From: Nonomuraea rubra
GTDB taxonomy: Bacteria; Actinomycetota; Actinomycetes; Streptosporangiales; Streptosporangiaceae
Reading direction: 5' to 3'
Assembly (NCBI RefSeq): GCF_014207985.1
Contig: NZ_JACHMI010000001.1
Location: 9,965,001-10,029,000, forward strand
DNA length: 64,000 bases
Shown: piece after piece, positions 26,467 to 38,714 of the stretch
Layout of the letters: every line of letters begins with the position of its first letter
How positions within the stretch are numbered: position 1 is the stretch's first letter
Notes under the pieces: model-generated
What the model was told of the DNA's origin: nothing
Database searches by the model: none
The model's input: only the letters and a program-made list of their open reading frames with translations
Made by a program: the position numbers and the translations under genes

Positions 26467-27136
26467 CGCCCCGCCCCCTCACGCCGTACTGCACCGCGAT
26501 GACCGTGATGTCGTCGGTGACCCCGCTCGCGGCGGCCGAGCCGATCAGCAGCTCGCACGCCCCCTCGATCTCGCCGGCGCCGTTCAGGACGGTGCGCAGC
26601 TCCTCCTCGCCGACGCCCCTGGTGAGCCCGTCGGTGCACAGCAGCAGCCGGTCGCCGCCGCTCAGCTCGTGCACCGACACGCCCGGCAGCACCTCCCCCG
26701 GCATGCCGACGAACCTGGTCAGCCGCCCCTCGCGCACGTGGTCCTGGGTGAGCAGGGCGAGCCCGCCCGCGCGGGCGAGGTAGATGCGGCTGTCGCCCAG
26801 GTGCACCGCCAGCGCGTGTCCCGCGCGCACCAGCAGCAGGGCCGTGGCGGCACCGGTGGTGCCAGGCCCGTTCCTGGCCGTGTCCCTGATCTGCTCGTTG
26901 AGCTGGGCCGTCGCCACGGTGACCGCGCGGTCCACGCCGGGGGCGGCGAGGGCGGCCACGCGCTCGCGCACCCTGCGGGGGAACTGCTCGACCACCGTCC
27001 GCGCGGTGACGGCGGCGTCGGCCAGGCCGCCGATGCCGTCGGCCACGACGAACGTGCCGTTGCCCGGGTCGGCCGCCAGCCGGTCCTGGTTCTCGCCGCG
27101 CAGGCCCGTCCGGGTGCCCGCCGCGTACGTGATCAT
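26444..27136 (-). CDS. PP2C family serine/threonine phosphatase
   Basis: This is a compact PP2C (PPM) phosphatase of 230 residues that removes phosphate from Ser/Thr using two metal ions. Motifs seen: GLRGENQDRL, VVADGIGGLADA (metal Asp), AVHLGDSRIYLAR, LLLCTDGLTRGV and VTDDITVIAV. No signal or membrane helix is present, so it acts in the cytoplasm and opposes the adjacent kinase. I start at the ATG at 27134-27136, which overlaps the FHA stop (ATGA). A kinase-phosphatase-FHA set is a standard phospho-signalling module; here it is wired to an Hsp70. Confidence 0.93.
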   Translation of the reverse strand: MITYAAGTRTGLRGENQDRLAADPGNGTFVVADGIGGLADAAVTARTVVEQFPRRVRERVAALAAPGVDRAVTVATAQLNEQIRDTARNGPGTTGAATALLLVRAGHALAVHLGDSRIYLARAGGLALLTQDHVREGRLTRFVGMPGEVLPGVSVHELSGGDRLLLCTDGLTRGVGEEELRTVLNGAGEIEGACELLIGSAAASGVTDDITVIAVQYGVRGRGDGAAQQR

Positions 27137-27888
27137 GTGGCGGGCCCGCTGACGTTGAGCCGGTACCCGATGCCCGTGACCGTCTCCAGGATGCTCGGGC
27201 GCGACGGGTCCACCTCGATGCAGCGGCGCACCGCGCGTACCACGCCCGCCAGGTCGGACCTGGTGTACGAGCGGTGCGGCGCCCACTCCTCCCGCGGCCC
27301 CCACAACGCCGTGATCAGCGCCTGGTGGTCGCAGGCCACGGACGCCCCGCCCGTGCTGCGCCCGGCCATGTAGCGCAGGAGCTGGTGGCCCTGCGGGCGC
27401 AGCCCCGTGATGGGCGTCTCCACGCCGTTCTCGACCCGGTAGGCGCGCGCGGCCACCCAGTCGTAGCGCAGCGCGGGGCCGGTGTGGCGGACCGGGGTCG
27501 GCGGGCCGAACGGCGCGGGCTGCGTAGTGTGCGGGTCGAGGAAGGTCAGCTCCCAGTACAGCGGCTCGCCGCCGGCGGTCATGTCGCCGAGGATCAGCAG
27601 CGTGTCGCCGTGCTGGAGGCGCTTGCGCCCCTGCAGCCGCTCGGTGACGTCACCGTGGCGCAGCAGGGTGCCGTTCACGCTGGCGTTGTCGGTCACCGAC
27701 CACATGCCGTCGGCGAAGTCGAGCGTGCAGTGCAGCCGCCCCACCCAGCGCTGCGGGTCGGGGCCCAGCTCCACGTCCGGGGCGTGCTCCGGTGAGGCCC
27801 GCCCGACCGTGATCGGCCCGCCGCCCAGCTCGATGCCGGTCATGACTCCGTCCGGTGAGCTGATGCGCAGGGTCACCGCCCGTACCAC
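27133..27888 (-). CDS. FHA domain protein with C-terminal OmpR-type winged helix
   Basis: Residues about 20-100 form an FHA phosphothreonine-binding domain (ITVGRAS, VGRLHCTL, VTDNASVNGTLL, GDTLLILG). The C-terminal 100 residues resemble an OmpR/PhoB winged helix (ITGLRPQGHQLLRYMAG, SDLAGVVRAVRRCIEVDP, ILETVTGIGYRLNV), reading like the H-x-x-R-x-x-R-R-K-L-E and T-V-R-G-x-G-Y-R-L motifs of that family. A protein with both could link kinase output to transcription, or the winged helix may have turned to protein binding. It follows the J-like gene by 16 bases and overlaps the phosphatase gene. Confidence 0.85.
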   Translation of the reverse strand: MVRAVTLRISSPDGVMTGIELGGGPITVGRASPEHAPDVELGPDPQRWVGRLHCTLDFADGMWSVTDNASVNGTLLRHGDVTERLQGRKRLQHGDTLLILGDMTAGGEPLYWELTFLDPHTTQPAPFGPPTPVRHTGPALRYDWVAARAYRVENGVETPITGLRPQGHQLLRYMAGRSTGGASVACDHQALITALWGPREEWAPHRSYTRSDLAGVVRAVRRCIEVDPSRPSILETVTGIGYRLNVSGPAT

Positions 27889-27904
27889 TTCCCGTTCCTC
27901 CCGC

Positions 27905-30073
27905 TCAACTCAGCCGGCCCGTGAGCTCCTGGCCGTCGGCACGGCTGACCAGGCACACGGCGTAGATCTGCCCGTTCTTCTTCTCCCACCGGTCCTTGCG
28001 GGGCCAGATGGTGTCGATCCGGTAGAGGGCGACGGGCGCGATGCCGGACGTCGCCTCGGCGCACTCGTCCTCGGCCTTGAAGAACACCCTCGCGTCGCCC
28101 GGCCACCGGTCCTCCGGGTCGTACAGCTTCACGTAGGCCCCGTTTTCCGCCCAGTGGGGCTCCTCGCAGCGCACGATGTCCACGCTCTGCGGCGAAGCCC
28201 CCCACGTCCGCCTGGACCGCACGCAACTGCCCACCGGCGGGTTGTCCGCGATGCGCTCCCCGAACAGATCCATCCACACCACCACCCCGTGCGGTAGGGG
28301 AGGCGGATCCTCCACGTGGCTGTCCGCGTAGGGCTCGTCGCCGATGCGGCTCACCACGCAGGGCGCGTAGTTCTCGTACCGGCCCCCGCCCTTGTTCCAG
28401 CGCTTCTCGCCGGGCAGCAGGTAGCCGATCTTGTACTGGTTCGGCGGGAGCCGTTCCTGGCGCAGTTGCAGCCTCCTGCACTCCAGCTCGGCCGTGGCGC
28501 GGACCTGGTCGCCGCCCGGGTACGGCGAGACCGCCTCGCCCAGCGGCACGTAGCCCAGCACCTCGCCCCAGTGCGGCTCGTCGCAGGGCACGGTCGGGAT
28601 CCCGGTCTCGCCCGACTCCCAGCCCGCCTGGCTCGACACGCAGGAGCCTGCGGGGACATTGTCCGCCACCGCGTCCGCGAACACCGTGCTCCGCCCGCTC
28701 TCGCTCGCCGCCGATGAAGACCAGCCGGAGAACGTGCCGGAGCACTGGCCCAGCAGGAGACCGGCCCCGGCGAGGACGGCCACCCAGAAGGCCACCCTGA
28801 GCCCGCGCCCGCGACGCGGCGCCGGCACGTACGGGACGCTCGAGGTGTACCGGGGGCCCGGTCCGGGCGAGACGCGGGTGAGGCCCAGGTCGAGGCGCAG
28901 CCGGGCGACCCGCTCGATGCCCGGCACGTCGCCGAGCTGCTCCTCGATGTAGTCCAGGTAGGCGCGGGCCACCTCGGGCCTACCCGTCCTCACCAGGGCG
29001 GTCGCCTCATCCTTGATCGTCTGGAAGGTCTCGGTGACCTGGCTCAGCACGTTGCGGTTCTGCTCGATGGTCTCCACCGTGCCCGGGTCGGTGGTCAGGT
29101 CGCGGGCGGTGTCGAGCCACCTGCGGCCTCGCTGGCCCGCCGCGGGGCCCTCGCTGTCGAGCAGCGCCATGGCGCAGTTGTTGAGGAGGATGGCGACGTC
29201 CTCGCGCAGGGCGCGGGTGCGGCGGTGCCGGGCGTGGGGCACCAGCGCGTTCAGCCGGTTCAGGCCGGGCAGCACCTTGCCGTACACCCGCCCGGCCGCG
29301 CGTTCCGGCTCGCCGTCGTCGAGCAACCCGCCCGCGGCGTTCAGCGTCGTGCGCAGCGTCTCGTACATCGGCGCGGCGAGCTCCTCGAGCCGGTCGTCGA
29401 CGACCAGCTCGGGGGCCGGCCAGCGGCGGGCCAGGTCGGCCCGGCGGCCCTGCTGGTCGCCGGGCCGGCCCGCCAGCTCGATCAGCGGCCTGACCAGCGC
29501 AGAAGGCAGCTCCCTGCGGAGCACGTCCACGGCTGACTCGTCGAGCTGCCGGTCGTCCAGCGCCGCCAGCCGGTGCCTGACGTGCTCCCAGAACGCGGCC
29601 CGGCGCAGGATCGCCTTCCACTGCGCGGCCGCCTCGGTCCAGAGCTTCTCCAGCTCCAGACGGCCGGAGGACGGCCCACCGACCTCCAGGTCGAGCGCGG
29701 CGCTGTGGGCGCGTACGGCCGCGTCGTGGTCCTTGTGCAGGCTCCGTACGCAGGGGCACGTGGCGTCGGGGGTGTCCCAGAGCCAGAACAGCTCGTCGAC
29801 CAGCCGCCTGCGGGGGTCGTCGAGCAGGCGGTCGAAGGCCGCGCGCACCTCGTCGGCCTCCACGGGCAGGTCGTGACCGAGATCGACGTCGGCTCCCACC
29901 TGGAGCGCCGTGTTGACCTTCTGCCTGCGCTCGCGGATGGCGCGCCGGTCCGCGTACGTCGACAGCCCCGTGATCCGGAACGCGTTGCGCCGGTAGAGCT
30001 CGGCCCCGGCCACCTCCTGCAAGGCCCGCCCCGTCGCGTCACCCGGCCCGCTCGCCTCGCCTGCGCCGAACAT
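27905..30073 (-). CDS. J-domain-like membrane protein with extracytoplasmic septum-formation-type domains
   Basis: First gene of the Hsp70-kinase operon, 722 residues; the ATG follows GGGGAGG. Residues about 25-105 look like a degenerate J domain (ELYRRNAFRITGLST, IRERRQKV, then AFDRLLDDPRRRLVDELFWLW) but have no HPD tripeptide. A helical middle of about 300 residues follows, then a membrane helix near 426-447. Outside the membrane are two related domains with paired cysteines (VPAGSCVSS, VPCDEPHWGEV, ELECRRL; PVGSCVRS, VRCEEPHWAEN, DECAEA) like the septum-formation/DUF4190-associated family. It could recruit the Hsp70 to the membrane and sense wall or division state. The domain calls are mine from pattern and need profile support. 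Confidence 0.7.
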   Translation of the reverse strand: MFGAGEASGPGDATGRALQEVAGAELYRRNAFRITGLSTYADRRAIRERRQKVNTALQVGADVDLGHDLPVEADEVRAAFDRLLDDPRRRLVDELFWLWDTPDATCPCVRSLHKDHDAAVRAHSAALDLEVGGPSSGRLELEKLWTEAAAQWKAILRRAAFWEHVRHRLAALDDRQLDESAVDVLRRELPSALVRPLIELAGRPGDQQGRRADLARRWPAPELVVDDRLEELAAPMYETLRTTLNAAGGLLDDGEPERAAGRVYGKVLPGLNRLNALVPHARHRRTRALREDVAILLNNCAMALLDSEGPAAGQRGRRWLDTARDLTTDPGTVETIEQNRNVLSQVTETFQTIKDEATALVRTGRPEVARAYLDYIEEQLGDVPGIERVARLRLDLGLTRVSPGPGPRYTSSVPYVPAPRRGRGLRVAFWVAVLAGAGLLLGQCSGTFSGWSSSAASESGRSTVFADAVADNVPAGSCVSSQAGWESGETGIPTVPCDEPHWGEVLGYVPLGEAVSPYPGGDQVRATAELECRRLQLRQERLPPNQYKIGYLLPGEKRWNKGGGRYENYAPCVVSRIGDEPYADSHVEDPPPLPHGVVVWMDLFGERIADNPPVGSCVRSRRTWGASPQSVDIVRCEEPHWAENGAYVKLYDPEDRWPGDARVFFKAEDECAEATSGIAPVALYRIDTIWPRKDRWEKKNGQIYAVCLVSRADGQELTGRLS

Positions 30074-30188
30074 TTCCTCCCCATCACGACCGAGGTATCC
30101 GCCTGGTCCGAGCCTGGCCGAGGCCCGTTCCGATCTCCATGGCAGGTGGATGGAATCCAGATGGGCGTACGCGCGCCCCTCCGGACGC

Positions 30189-30974
30189 TCAGCGCACCAT
30201 CCTCATGACGAGTGGCCGGTGGTCGGACAGCGTGGTGGGGAGCACGGACCCGCTGGTCGTCGTGATGCCGCGCGTGTAGACGTAGTCGATGCGGGCGTCA
30301 CCGTGGGTGGGCTTGTTCGCGTACCGGGCACCGGTGTCGGCCCAGCCCGCGCTGACGAACCGCCTCGACAGCGCGTCCGTCGGCAGCGCGTTGAAGTCGC
30401 CGGTGAGGATCAGCCCCGTCCGGGTGCCGAAGTAGTCGAGCACCTTGGCGGCCTGGGCCTCGCGGCGGCTGACCGAGGTCGCCGACAGTCCGGGCGACAG
30501 GTGCGTGGTGAACACCCGGACCTGGGCGCCGCCGCCGAGGTCGAGCCTGACCCCGGCCATGGAGCGGTTGACGGGGCAGGTGGCGAAGTCGGTGAGTTTG
30601 ATCGTCACCCGCTCGACGATCTTGTACGAGGACAGGATCGCGTTGCCCGCCTTGCCTGGCTGCGGATCGTCGCAGGGCCCCACGTCATCACCCGCTCCGA
30701 AGTGGGCGTTGTCCGTGATGTCCCAGCCGAGCTCGTCGGCGAGCAGGCGCACCTGATCGGCGTCCGGCCTGCGGTGGATCTCCTGCAACGTGACGACGTT
30801 GGCGCCGCTGTCGCGGATGACCTGGGCCATGGCCTCGATGTCGGCGTCCTCGCCGTGGATGTTCCAGCTGAGCACCACGACGTCGGCGGCTCGGGCTTGC
30901 GCCGGTGGCGGCGAGGCGACGGCGGTGAGGAGGACTAACGCTGCGATCGCTTGACTACGCCTGGTCACTCGCAT
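30189..30974 (-). CDS. Secreted endonuclease/exonuclease/phosphatase family protein
   Basis: The 261-residue protein begins with a signal peptide (MRVTRRSQAIAALVLLTAVAS, cleavage near AQARA). The rest has the EEP fold of DNase I, sphingomyelinase and phosphatases: VLSWNIHG, VVTLQEIHR (metal Glu), THLSPG, LTGDFNALP (catalytic Asp-Asn) and a final LSDHRPLVM (catalytic Asp-His). It should be an exported Mg-dependent phosphodiesterase, either a nuclease or a lipid hydrolase. TAAGAT eight bases before the ATG, with no ribosome site, suggests a leaderless start. A second exported nuclease gene lies immediately upstream. Confidence 0.88.
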   Translation of the reverse strand: MRVTRRSQAIAALVLLTAVASPPPAQARAADVVVLSWNIHGEDADIEAMAQVIRDSGANVVTLQEIHRRPDADQVRLLADELGWDITDNAHFGAGDDVGPCDDPQPGKAGNAILSSYKIVERVTIKLTDFATCPVNRSMAGVRLDLGGGAQVRVFTTHLSPGLSATSVSRREAQAAKVLDYFGTRTGLILTGDFNALPTDALSRRFVSAGWADTGARYANKPTHGDARIDYVYTRGITTTSGSVLPTTLSDHRPLVMRMVR

Positions 30975-30982
30975 GACCCGTG

Positions 30983-30988
30983 ATCTTA
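30983..30988 (-). promoter_or_regulatory. Putative -10 box of the secreted EEP protein gene
   Basis: Read on the minus strand, TAAGAT lies eight bases before the ATG at 30972-30974. It is a good match to the TANNNT form and fits a leaderless transcript. Confidence 0.4.
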
Positions 30989-31007
30989 CGGGCACATCAC
31001 GTGATAG

Positions 31008-31685
31008 TCAGCAGTTCTCCAGGATGCCTTCCATTGCCTGCTTCTCCGCCGACGTCACCCACACCCCGTACTTCGCCTTCACGTCGATCTGGCGGGCGAT
31101 GTAGGTGCAGCGGTAGGACTTGCGGGGCGGCAGCCAGGTGGCGGCGTCGGAGTCGCTCTTCTGGCCGTTCAGCGGGCCGTCCACCGCCATGAGGTTCATC
31201 GGGTCGTTGGCGAACTCCTTCCGCTTGGTGGCCGACCACTGCTGCGCGCCCTTCTGCCAGGCGTCCGAGAGCGGGATGAGGTGGTCGATCTGCACGTCGG
31301 TGCTGGTGTCCTGGCCGCGCTTGAACCTGATGGTCTTGCCGCTGTACGGGTCGTGCAGGGTGCCGGTCAGCACGATGCAGTCGTGGGTGCCGGGCCTGAA
31401 CGTCTCGTCCTCCAGGTCGCGCTTGAGGATGTCGTTGCGGGTGTCGCAGCCGTTGCGGTCCACGTCCGACCAGGCGGGGCCGAACTTGTCGCGGTCGAAG
31501 CCGGTCTTCGGGGCACGGCCCTTGACGGCGAGCTTCGCCAGCTTCTCCTTGGCGTCGGAGATCGACGCCGAATCCGGCTTGGCGGCCTCGCCGTCGCCGC
31601 GCGACGACTGTGCCACATCGAGCCCGCCGCAACCGGTCAGCATCGCCACCGTGGCCAGACCGGCCATGAACGCCCGCACCCGCAC
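31008..31685 (-). CDS. Lipoprotein HNH endonuclease (DUF1524 family)
   Basis: A 225-residue protein with a lipobox (VAMLTGCGG; Cys near residue 19), so it should be tethered outside the cell. The nuclease part has QIDHLIPLSDAWQKGA (the His-Asp core of HNH), a following NDPMNLMAVDGPLNGQKSD and WLPPRKSYRC, the pattern of the DUF1524/GmrSD-C type seen in many secreted actinobacterial nucleases. Likely role: cutting external DNA, for nutrients or competition. The start is a GTG; the first in-frame ATG would leave too short a signal peptide. It lies 33 bases upstream of another exported nuclease-like gene on the same strand. Confidence 0.87.
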   Translation of the reverse strand: MRVRAFMAGLATVAMLTGCGGLDVAQSSRGDGEAAKPDSASISDAKEKLAKLAVKGRAPKTGFDRDKFGPAWSDVDRNGCDTRNDILKRDLEDETFRPGTHDCIVLTGTLHDPYSGKTIRFKRGQDTSTDVQIDHLIPLSDAWQKGAQQWSATKRKEFANDPMNLMAVDGPLNGQKSDSDAATWLPPRKSYRCTYIARQIDVKAKYGVWVTSAEKQAMEGILENC

Positions 31686-31741
31686 GCCCGCCCCCAGACT
31701 TCCGTTTTTTCGTAAAGTCTAGGTAATGCCCAAATATCGGC

Positions 31742-34700
31742 CTATATCGCGTCAAGCAGCCACTCGGCCAGGTATCGGGTGAAGGATGAGCGCACGTAGA
31801 TGCGGTAGAGGCCGGGGGCGCGCCGCTCCAGGATGACCGCCGTCTTGCCGAGCAGGGTCTGGGCGTGACCGGGGAAGACGTCCGGGTGCAGGTCGATTGG
31901 GCAGCCGGTGATCAGGACGTCCTCGGCCGCCGGCCCCGACAGCTCCAGGATCGTCCGCTGGCCCGACACGTCCACCCAGCCCGGCGGCACCGTCCCGACA
32001 TTTCCGGACACCAGCCACCAGGACGGCCCCAGCCGCAACCCCACGCCCGGATCCGCGCCCCGCACCTCCCACATGGGCTCGAACGGCACCTCGCGCAGCC
32101 GCACCCCGGCACCGCCCGCCGCCTCGAACCGCGCCGCGAACGCGGCGGCCGGGCTCTCGGCGCGCACCTCCCGGTCCCACGGAACCCGCGCCCCGGCCAG
32201 CGGCTCGCCGTCACGGCGGGCGTTGCCCGGGTCGTAGAAGACCGGCTCCACGACGGTCACCGGGTGCGCCGCCTCCCCCGACACGGCGGTGAGCCGGGCG
32301 CCGGGCGCCACCTCCCTGGCCAGGGCCAGGCAGAACGTGCGGCCGAGCGCGGCACTGCGGTAGCTGGACGTCACGTGACCGAGCATCGGAGTGCCTCCGG
32401 CGGTGGCGACGAGCTGGGCACCCTCCTCCACCAGGGCCGCCGGGTCGTCGGGCAGCAGGCCGACCAGGCGCTTGCGGTCGCTCCTGGCGGTGTCGGGCCT
32501 GGCGTGCGAGCGCTTGCCCACGTAGTCGGGCTTGCGCCGGGAGACGATCCACGACATGCCCAGGTCCTGCGGCGTGACGGTCCCGTCGGTCTCCTGCCCG
32601 ACGATCGCGAACCCCTTCTCGGCCCGCAGCACGTGCATGGTCTCGGTCCCGTACGGCACCGCCCCGAGTTCCAGCACCGCCTCCCACAGCGCCCGCCCGT
32701 AGGCCCACGGCACGTTCACCTCGTACGCCAGCTCCCCCGAGAAGCTGATCCTGAACACCCTGCCAGGCACGCCCAGCACGTCAGTGGCCGCGTACCGCAT
32801 GAACGCCAGGTCGAGCGCCCCCGGCGCGACGGCCGCGATCACCTGCCTGGCGCGAGGCCCGGCCACCACCACGGTCGCCCAGTGGTCGGTGACCGACGTG
32901 AACGACACGTCCAGGCCGGGCCACTCCGTCTGGTGCCACTCCTCCAGCCAGTCGAGCACCATGGCGGCGTTGCCCGTGGTGGTGGTCATGAGGAAGTGGT
33001 CCTCGGCGAGCCTGGCCGTGGTGCCGTCGTCGAGCACCATCCCGTCGGCGCCGCACATCAGGCCGTACCGGCAGGCGCCGACGGCGAGCGTGGAGTACAG
33101 GTTCGTGTAGATCCGGTCGAGGAACGCGGCCGCGTCGGCGCCCCGGATGTCGATCTTGCCGAGGGTGGAGGCGTCCATGGCGGCCACGCCGGTGCGGGCC
33201 GCGCGGCACTCGCGCAGCACCGCGTCCTCCATCGACTCGCCCGCCTGGGGGAAGTACCAGGGACGTTTCCACTGGCCGACGTCCTCGAACACCGCGCCCC
33301 TCGCCACGTGGGCGTCGTGCATGGCGGTGGTCCTGACGGGGTCGGACAGCTCGCCGCGGTCCCGTCCGGCGAGGGTGGCGAACGACACCGGCACGTACGG
33401 AGGCCGGAACGTGGTCGTGCCCACCTGGCCGGGTGCGGCGCCGAGGAGGGCGGACATGAGGCCGACGACCACCGCGCCCGAGGTCTTGCCCTGGTCGGCG
33501 CCGGTGCCCGCGGTGGTGTAGCGCTTGACGTGCTCGACCGAGCGCATCCCGGTTCCCGTGGCCCTGGCCAGGTCGGCCACGGTCACGTCCCGGTGCAGGT
33601 CCGCGAACGCGAGGTCGCCCTCGACCACCCACAGGGCGGCCGGCGGGCGCGCGGGCCGCTCGTCGCACTCGGGCACCCGCAGACCGTGCGCGTCGTGCCC
33701 GGCGGCCTCCGCCCCCGCCGCGTAGCCGTCGGCGATGGCCTCGCGGGTGCCGTACAGGCCCCTGCACGCGCCGGCCGAGCGCTCCGCCTGGGCGGAGGTG
33801 CCGGGGACGAACGCCTGGAGGTGCTCGTCGAAGCGGACCCGTCCCTGCGACTGGCTGAACAGGTGCACGGCCGGGTTCCAGCCGCCCGCGACGGCCAGCA
33901 GGTCGGCCTCGACGTGCCGCGGGCCCACCTGGACGCCGTTCAGCACGCCGTCCGCGTCGCCCGTCGTTCCGGTCACGACGTCGCCCGCCACGCGGGGGTC
34001 CACGACGGCGGCGATCTCCACCCCGGCCGCGGCCAGGTCGCGGGCCGCCTCGTACCCGGAGTCCGCGCACGCGAACACCACGGCCCGCCGCCACGGCGCG
34101 ACCCCGTACCGGTTGGCGTAGGCGCGGGCGGCGGAGGCGAGCATCACGCCGGGACGGTCGTTGCCGGGGAAGGCGATCGAGCGCTCGTGCGCCCCCGTCG
34201 CCAGCACCACCTCGCGCGCCCTGATGTGCCACAGCCGCTCGCCCCGCGCCCGTCGCTCCACGGCCACCACGTAGTTGTGGTCGTAGTAGCCGACGGCGGT
34301 CGTCCGGGTGAGCACGCGTCCCGGCAGGTCGAGCCCGGCCACCCAGTCCATCGCGGGCGCGCCGTCGAGGAGCAGGCGGGAGCTGAGCAGGTCGCCGCCC
34401 AGCCGGGCCTGCTCGTCCACGAGGATCACCCGCGCGCCCGCCCTCCCCGCCGCCGTCGCGGCGGCCAGCCCGGCGGGCCCGCCGCCGACCACGAGCACGT
34501 CGCAGTGCAGGTACCCCTTGTCGCAGCGGCGATCGTCCACGGCGTCGAGGTCCACCCGGCCCTTGCCGCTCAGGCTCCACGCCTCCAGCCCGTCGTACAG
34601 CTCGACCACGGTGGCCGCCAGCATCGGGTCCGCGCCCACCCTGACCAGCGCGTTCGGCTCCTCGGGGCCGGCGGTGAAGACGCCGCGCGGCCGGCCGAGC

Positions 34701-34804
34701 GCGACGCTGCGGCCCACCACCCTGACCCCGTTGCGCAGCAGCGCGGCGGCCAGCGTGTCACCCGGCTCGCCCCGCAGAGCGCGCCCGTCGAACGTGAACC
34801 TCAT
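31742..34804 (-). CDS. soxA: Sarcosine oxidase alpha subunit fused to a gamma-like domain
   Basis: Heterotetrameric sarcosine oxidase converts sarcosine to glycine and passes the methyl group to tetrahydrofolate. The 1020 residues hold an N-terminal 2Fe-2S-fold segment (GDTLAAALLRNGVRVVG, RPRGVFTAGPEEPNALV), an FAD/NAD-binding oxidoreductase part (LVVGGGPAGLAAATAAG, VVLATGAHERSIAFPGNDRPGV) and a GcvT-type folate domain (CRYGLMCGADGMVLDDG, RISFSGELAYEVNVP). The last 150 residues (WVDVSGQRTILELSGP, DLHPDVF, SSFTRYLAEWLLDA) match the separate SoxG subunit. No soxG gene follows, so the fusion probably supplies it. The start overlaps the soxD stop. Confidence 0.93.
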   Translation of the reverse strand: MRFTFDGRALRGEPGDTLAAALLRNGVRVVGRSVALGRPRGVFTAGPEEPNALVRVGADPMLAATVVELYDGLEAWSLSGKGRVDLDAVDDRRCDKGYLHCDVLVVGGGPAGLAAATAAGRAGARVILVDEQARLGGDLLSSRLLLDGAPAMDWVAGLDLPGRVLTRTTAVGYYDHNYVVAVERRARGERLWHIRAREVVLATGAHERSIAFPGNDRPGVMLASAARAYANRYGVAPWRRAVVFACADSGYEAARDLAAAGVEIAAVVDPRVAGDVVTGTTGDADGVLNGVQVGPRHVEADLLAVAGGWNPAVHLFSQSQGRVRFDEHLQAFVPGTSAQAERSAGACRGLYGTREAIADGYAAGAEAAGHDAHGLRVPECDERPARPPAALWVVEGDLAFADLHRDVTVADLARATGTGMRSVEHVKRYTTAGTGADQGKTSGAVVVGLMSALLGAAPGQVGTTTFRPPYVPVSFATLAGRDRGELSDPVRTTAMHDAHVARGAVFEDVGQWKRPWYFPQAGESMEDAVLRECRAARTGVAAMDASTLGKIDIRGADAAAFLDRIYTNLYSTLAVGACRYGLMCGADGMVLDDGTTARLAEDHFLMTTTTGNAAMVLDWLEEWHQTEWPGLDVSFTSVTDHWATVVVAGPRARQVIAAVAPGALDLAFMRYAATDVLGVPGRVFRISFSGELAYEVNVPWAYGRALWEAVLELGAVPYGTETMHVLRAEKGFAIVGQETDGTVTPQDLGMSWIVSRRKPDYVGKRSHARPDTARSDRKRLVGLLPDDPAALVEEGAQLVATAGGTPMLGHVTSSYRSAALGRTFCLALAREVAPGARLTAVSGEAAHPVTVVEPVFYDPGNARRDGEPLAGARVPWDREVRAESPAAAFAARFEAAGGAGVRLREVPFEPMWEVRGADPGVGLRLGPSWWLVSGNVGTVPPGWVDVSGQRTILELSGPAAEDVLITGCPIDLHPDVFPGHAQTLLGKTAVILERRAPGLYRIYVRSSFTRYLAEWLLDAI

Positions 34805-35042
34805 CGAGAGTCCCTCATCTCGTGGGTGACCGTGTGCCGCTCGACGGTGAACCAGGTCCGGCAGCCGTGCACGTGGAACCAGCGCTCGTGGAACCAGCCC
34901 TTGGGGTTGTCGCGCATGAAGACGTAGGCGGCCCACTCCTCGTCGGAGGTCTCGCCGGTGGGGTACGAGATCCCGGCCTGGCCGCCGTAGTGGAACTCGT
35001 TCGCGTCGCGGGGGCCGCAGTGCGGGCAGTCGAGGAGGATCA

Positions 35043-35043
<1 letters not shown>
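34801..35043 (-). CDS. soxD: Sarcosine oxidase delta subunit
   Basis: An 80-residue subunit opening with MILLDCPHCGPRDANEFHYG, the zinc-binding N-terminus of SoxD, and closing with CRTWFTVERHT. The WAAYVFMRDNPKG segment and the full length agree with the family. SoxD is a structural subunit that binds zinc. Its ATG overlaps the soxB stop by one base, and its stop overlaps the soxA start by four, so soxB-soxD-soxA is translated as a coupled unit in the standard order. Confidence 0.93.
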
Positions 35044-38710
<3,667 letters not shown>

Positions 38711-38714
38711 TTAT

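Noticed and set aside
21476..30073. Type VI secretion regulatory locus or a TerY-P triad
   Set aside because: Kinase, phosphatase and FHA genes fit, but no Tss or vWA/Ter gene is present; the operon is built around an Hsp70.
31865..34927. A 1020-codon plus-strand open frame opposite soxA
   Set aside because: It is the antisense shadow of soxA, with low-complexity His/Arg/Pro sequence and no motifs.
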